Assembly: GCA_002413355.1 (NCBI GenBank)
Contig: DHWV01000061.1
Coordinates: 1 to 6,798, forward strand
Reading direction: 5' to 3'
DNA: 6,798 nt
Source: Desulfobulbaceae bacterium UBA5173
GTDB taxonomy: Bacteria; Desulfobacterota; Desulfobulbia; Desulfobulbales; Desulfobulbaceae
The notes under the pieces were generated by a model that was not told the origin of the DNA, did not search any database, and saw nothing but the letters and a program-made list of their open reading frames with translations. Below are positions 6,068 to 6,798 of the stretch, piece after piece (position 1 is the stretch's first letter; the number at the start of each line of letters is the position of its first letter). The translations under genes and the position numbers were made by a program.

Positions 6068-6754
6068 ATGACGCTTCAGTTCACATTCATCGAACACATT
6101 GTCCGCACTCCAGCGGCACTTAGCTGCCGCTTCAGTCGCCCGGAGGGGTTCTCGTTCCGGGCCGGGCAATACATGCTGCTCTGGCCGGAGCCAAGCGGCA
6201 GCCTCGTGCACGCGCTTTCCTTCAGCGACAGCCCGCAAGCGGATCTACTTGAATTCACCAAGCGGATAACCGGCTCAACCTACTGCCACGCTCTTGAAGC
6301 CCTGCGACCCGGCGACCAAATTACTGCCAAGGGGCCTCTGGGCAGTTTTTCCGCTGACGGTGCGGAGAGGATAGTCTGCATCGCAGGCGGCATCGGCATT
6401 ACGCCGATTAGGAGCATTTTGTCTGAGCTGGCGCACCAGCGGTACCATCGGCCTATCACCCTGATTTACGGCAATTTGGATGAACGCGACATTGCTTTTG
6501 CCGATGAGCTGGCTGCTTTACGACTGCCTGACTTCCGACTGGTTCACGTTCTGCAAAAGCCGGTCGGCGCAGTAAAGGCTCATGCCGGATTCATCACGGC
6601 GGAAATCATTCGCAGCGAAGTCAGCAGGCTGGAGGAATCAACCTTTCTCCTCTCCGGGCCTCCGGTGATGGTCAAAGCAGTAGAGGCGCAGCTAGCCGAG
6701 CTGCATGTCAGCCCGGAGCGGATCAGGATAGACCGCTTTCTTGGCTATACCTAA
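6068..6754 (+). CDS. FAD/NAD(P)H oxidoreductase, ferredoxin-NADP reductase fold
   Basis: This 228-residue protein is a stand-alone cytoplasmic flavin reductase module that would pass electrons between a pyridine nucleotide and an unknown partner. Residues 1-95 form the FAD-binding barrel, with FSFRAGQYM (28-36), HALSFSDSP (48-56) and RPGDQITAKGPLGSF (80-94). The nucleotide-binding half has CIAGGIGITPIRSIL (104-118), LIYGN (132-136), FLLSGPPVMV (193-202) and a C-terminal DRFLGY. The FAD motif lacks the Arg and Tyr of the usual RxYS, reading HALS; I recall related FNR-like proteins with LSLSNSP at this spot, so this may be a subfamily trait. No cysteine cluster for an iron-sulfur centre follows, which rules out a PyrK-type subunit. 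The start at 6068 matches the domain edge and a candidate promoter; in-frame alternatives are the ATG at 6035 and the GTG at 5990. No start has a good ribosome binding site. The physiological substrate cannot be told. Confidence 0.85.
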   Translation: MTLQFTFIEHIVRTPAALSCRFSRPEGFSFRAGQYMLLWPEPSGSLVHALSFSDSPQADLLEFTKRITGSTYCHALEALRPGDQITAKGPLGSFSADGAERIVCIAGGIGITPIRSILSELAHQRYHRPITLIYGNLDERDIAFADELAALRLPDFRLVHVLQKPVGAVKAHAGFITAEIIRSEVSRLEESTFLLSGPPVMVKAVEAQLAELHVSPERIRIDRFLGYT

Positions 6755-6798
6755 AAGCCGTTCGATTTTCCAGCGGCGTTTATACCGCCTCAGCTTCC

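Noticed and set aside
5880..6068. A 62-codon open frame on the minus strand in the glyS/flavoprotein gap
   Set aside because: It overlaps both promoter candidates, has no recognisable domain and no ribosome binding site; it looks like chance.
6636..6644. A partial third copy of the AATCAACCTGAC repeat (AATCAACCT) inside the flavoprotein gene
   Set aside because: Only nine bases match and they lie within a conserved-looking coding stretch; likely chance.
6773..6788. Hairpin after the flavoprotein gene (GCGG/CCGC, 8-base loop)
   Set aside because: The stem is only 4 bp, with no T-run; the remaining 44 bases before the window edge hold nothing I can support.

Overview
The window is ordinary, tightly packed bacterial chromosome of moderately high G+C (mid-50s percent by eye). 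It carries six protein-coding genes, one cut by the left edge. No RNA gene, insertion sequence, CRISPR array or prophage gene was found. A class III (tetraheme c3-type) periplasmic cytochrome, a separate-subunit bacterial glycyl-tRNA synthetase, an OleA/OleB pair and a small ferredoxin-reductase-like flavoprotein together suggest an anaerobic, sulfate- or metal-reducing member of the former Deltaproteobacteria (Desulfobacterota). Desulfobulbales would be a reasonable guess. This is inference from gene content, not a phylogenetic result.

Layout from the left: the C-terminal half of a glycogen debranching enzyme of the GlgX/TreX type (+); a 111-bp gap with a candidate promoter flanked by two identical 12-bp direct repeats; oleA (+), a thiolase-fold enzyme for head-to-head condensation of fatty acyl-CoAs; oleB (+), an alpha/beta hydrolase of the beta-lactone decarboxylase type; a secreted tetraheme cytochrome c3 (+); a strong hairpin terminator with T-tracts on both strands; glyS (-), the glycyl-tRNA synthetase beta subunit; a 201-bp divergent promoter region; and an FAD/NAD(P)H oxidoreductase (+).

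How they work together: oleA and oleB are the first and last steps of the long-chain olefin pathway (OleA condenses, OleD reduces, OleC forms the beta-lactone, OleB decarboxylates). The usual neighbours oleC and oleD are absent here, and the cytochrome gene occupies the place where oleC would be expected. The other genes are housekeeping or energy-metabolism functions with no obvious link to each other. glyS lacks its usual partner glyQ on both sides.

I see no convincing undescribed system. The points most worth a second look are the split ole pathway beside a cytochrome c3, the repeat-flanked promoter before oleA, the paired 10-bp repeats in the glyS promoter, and the orphan glyS.
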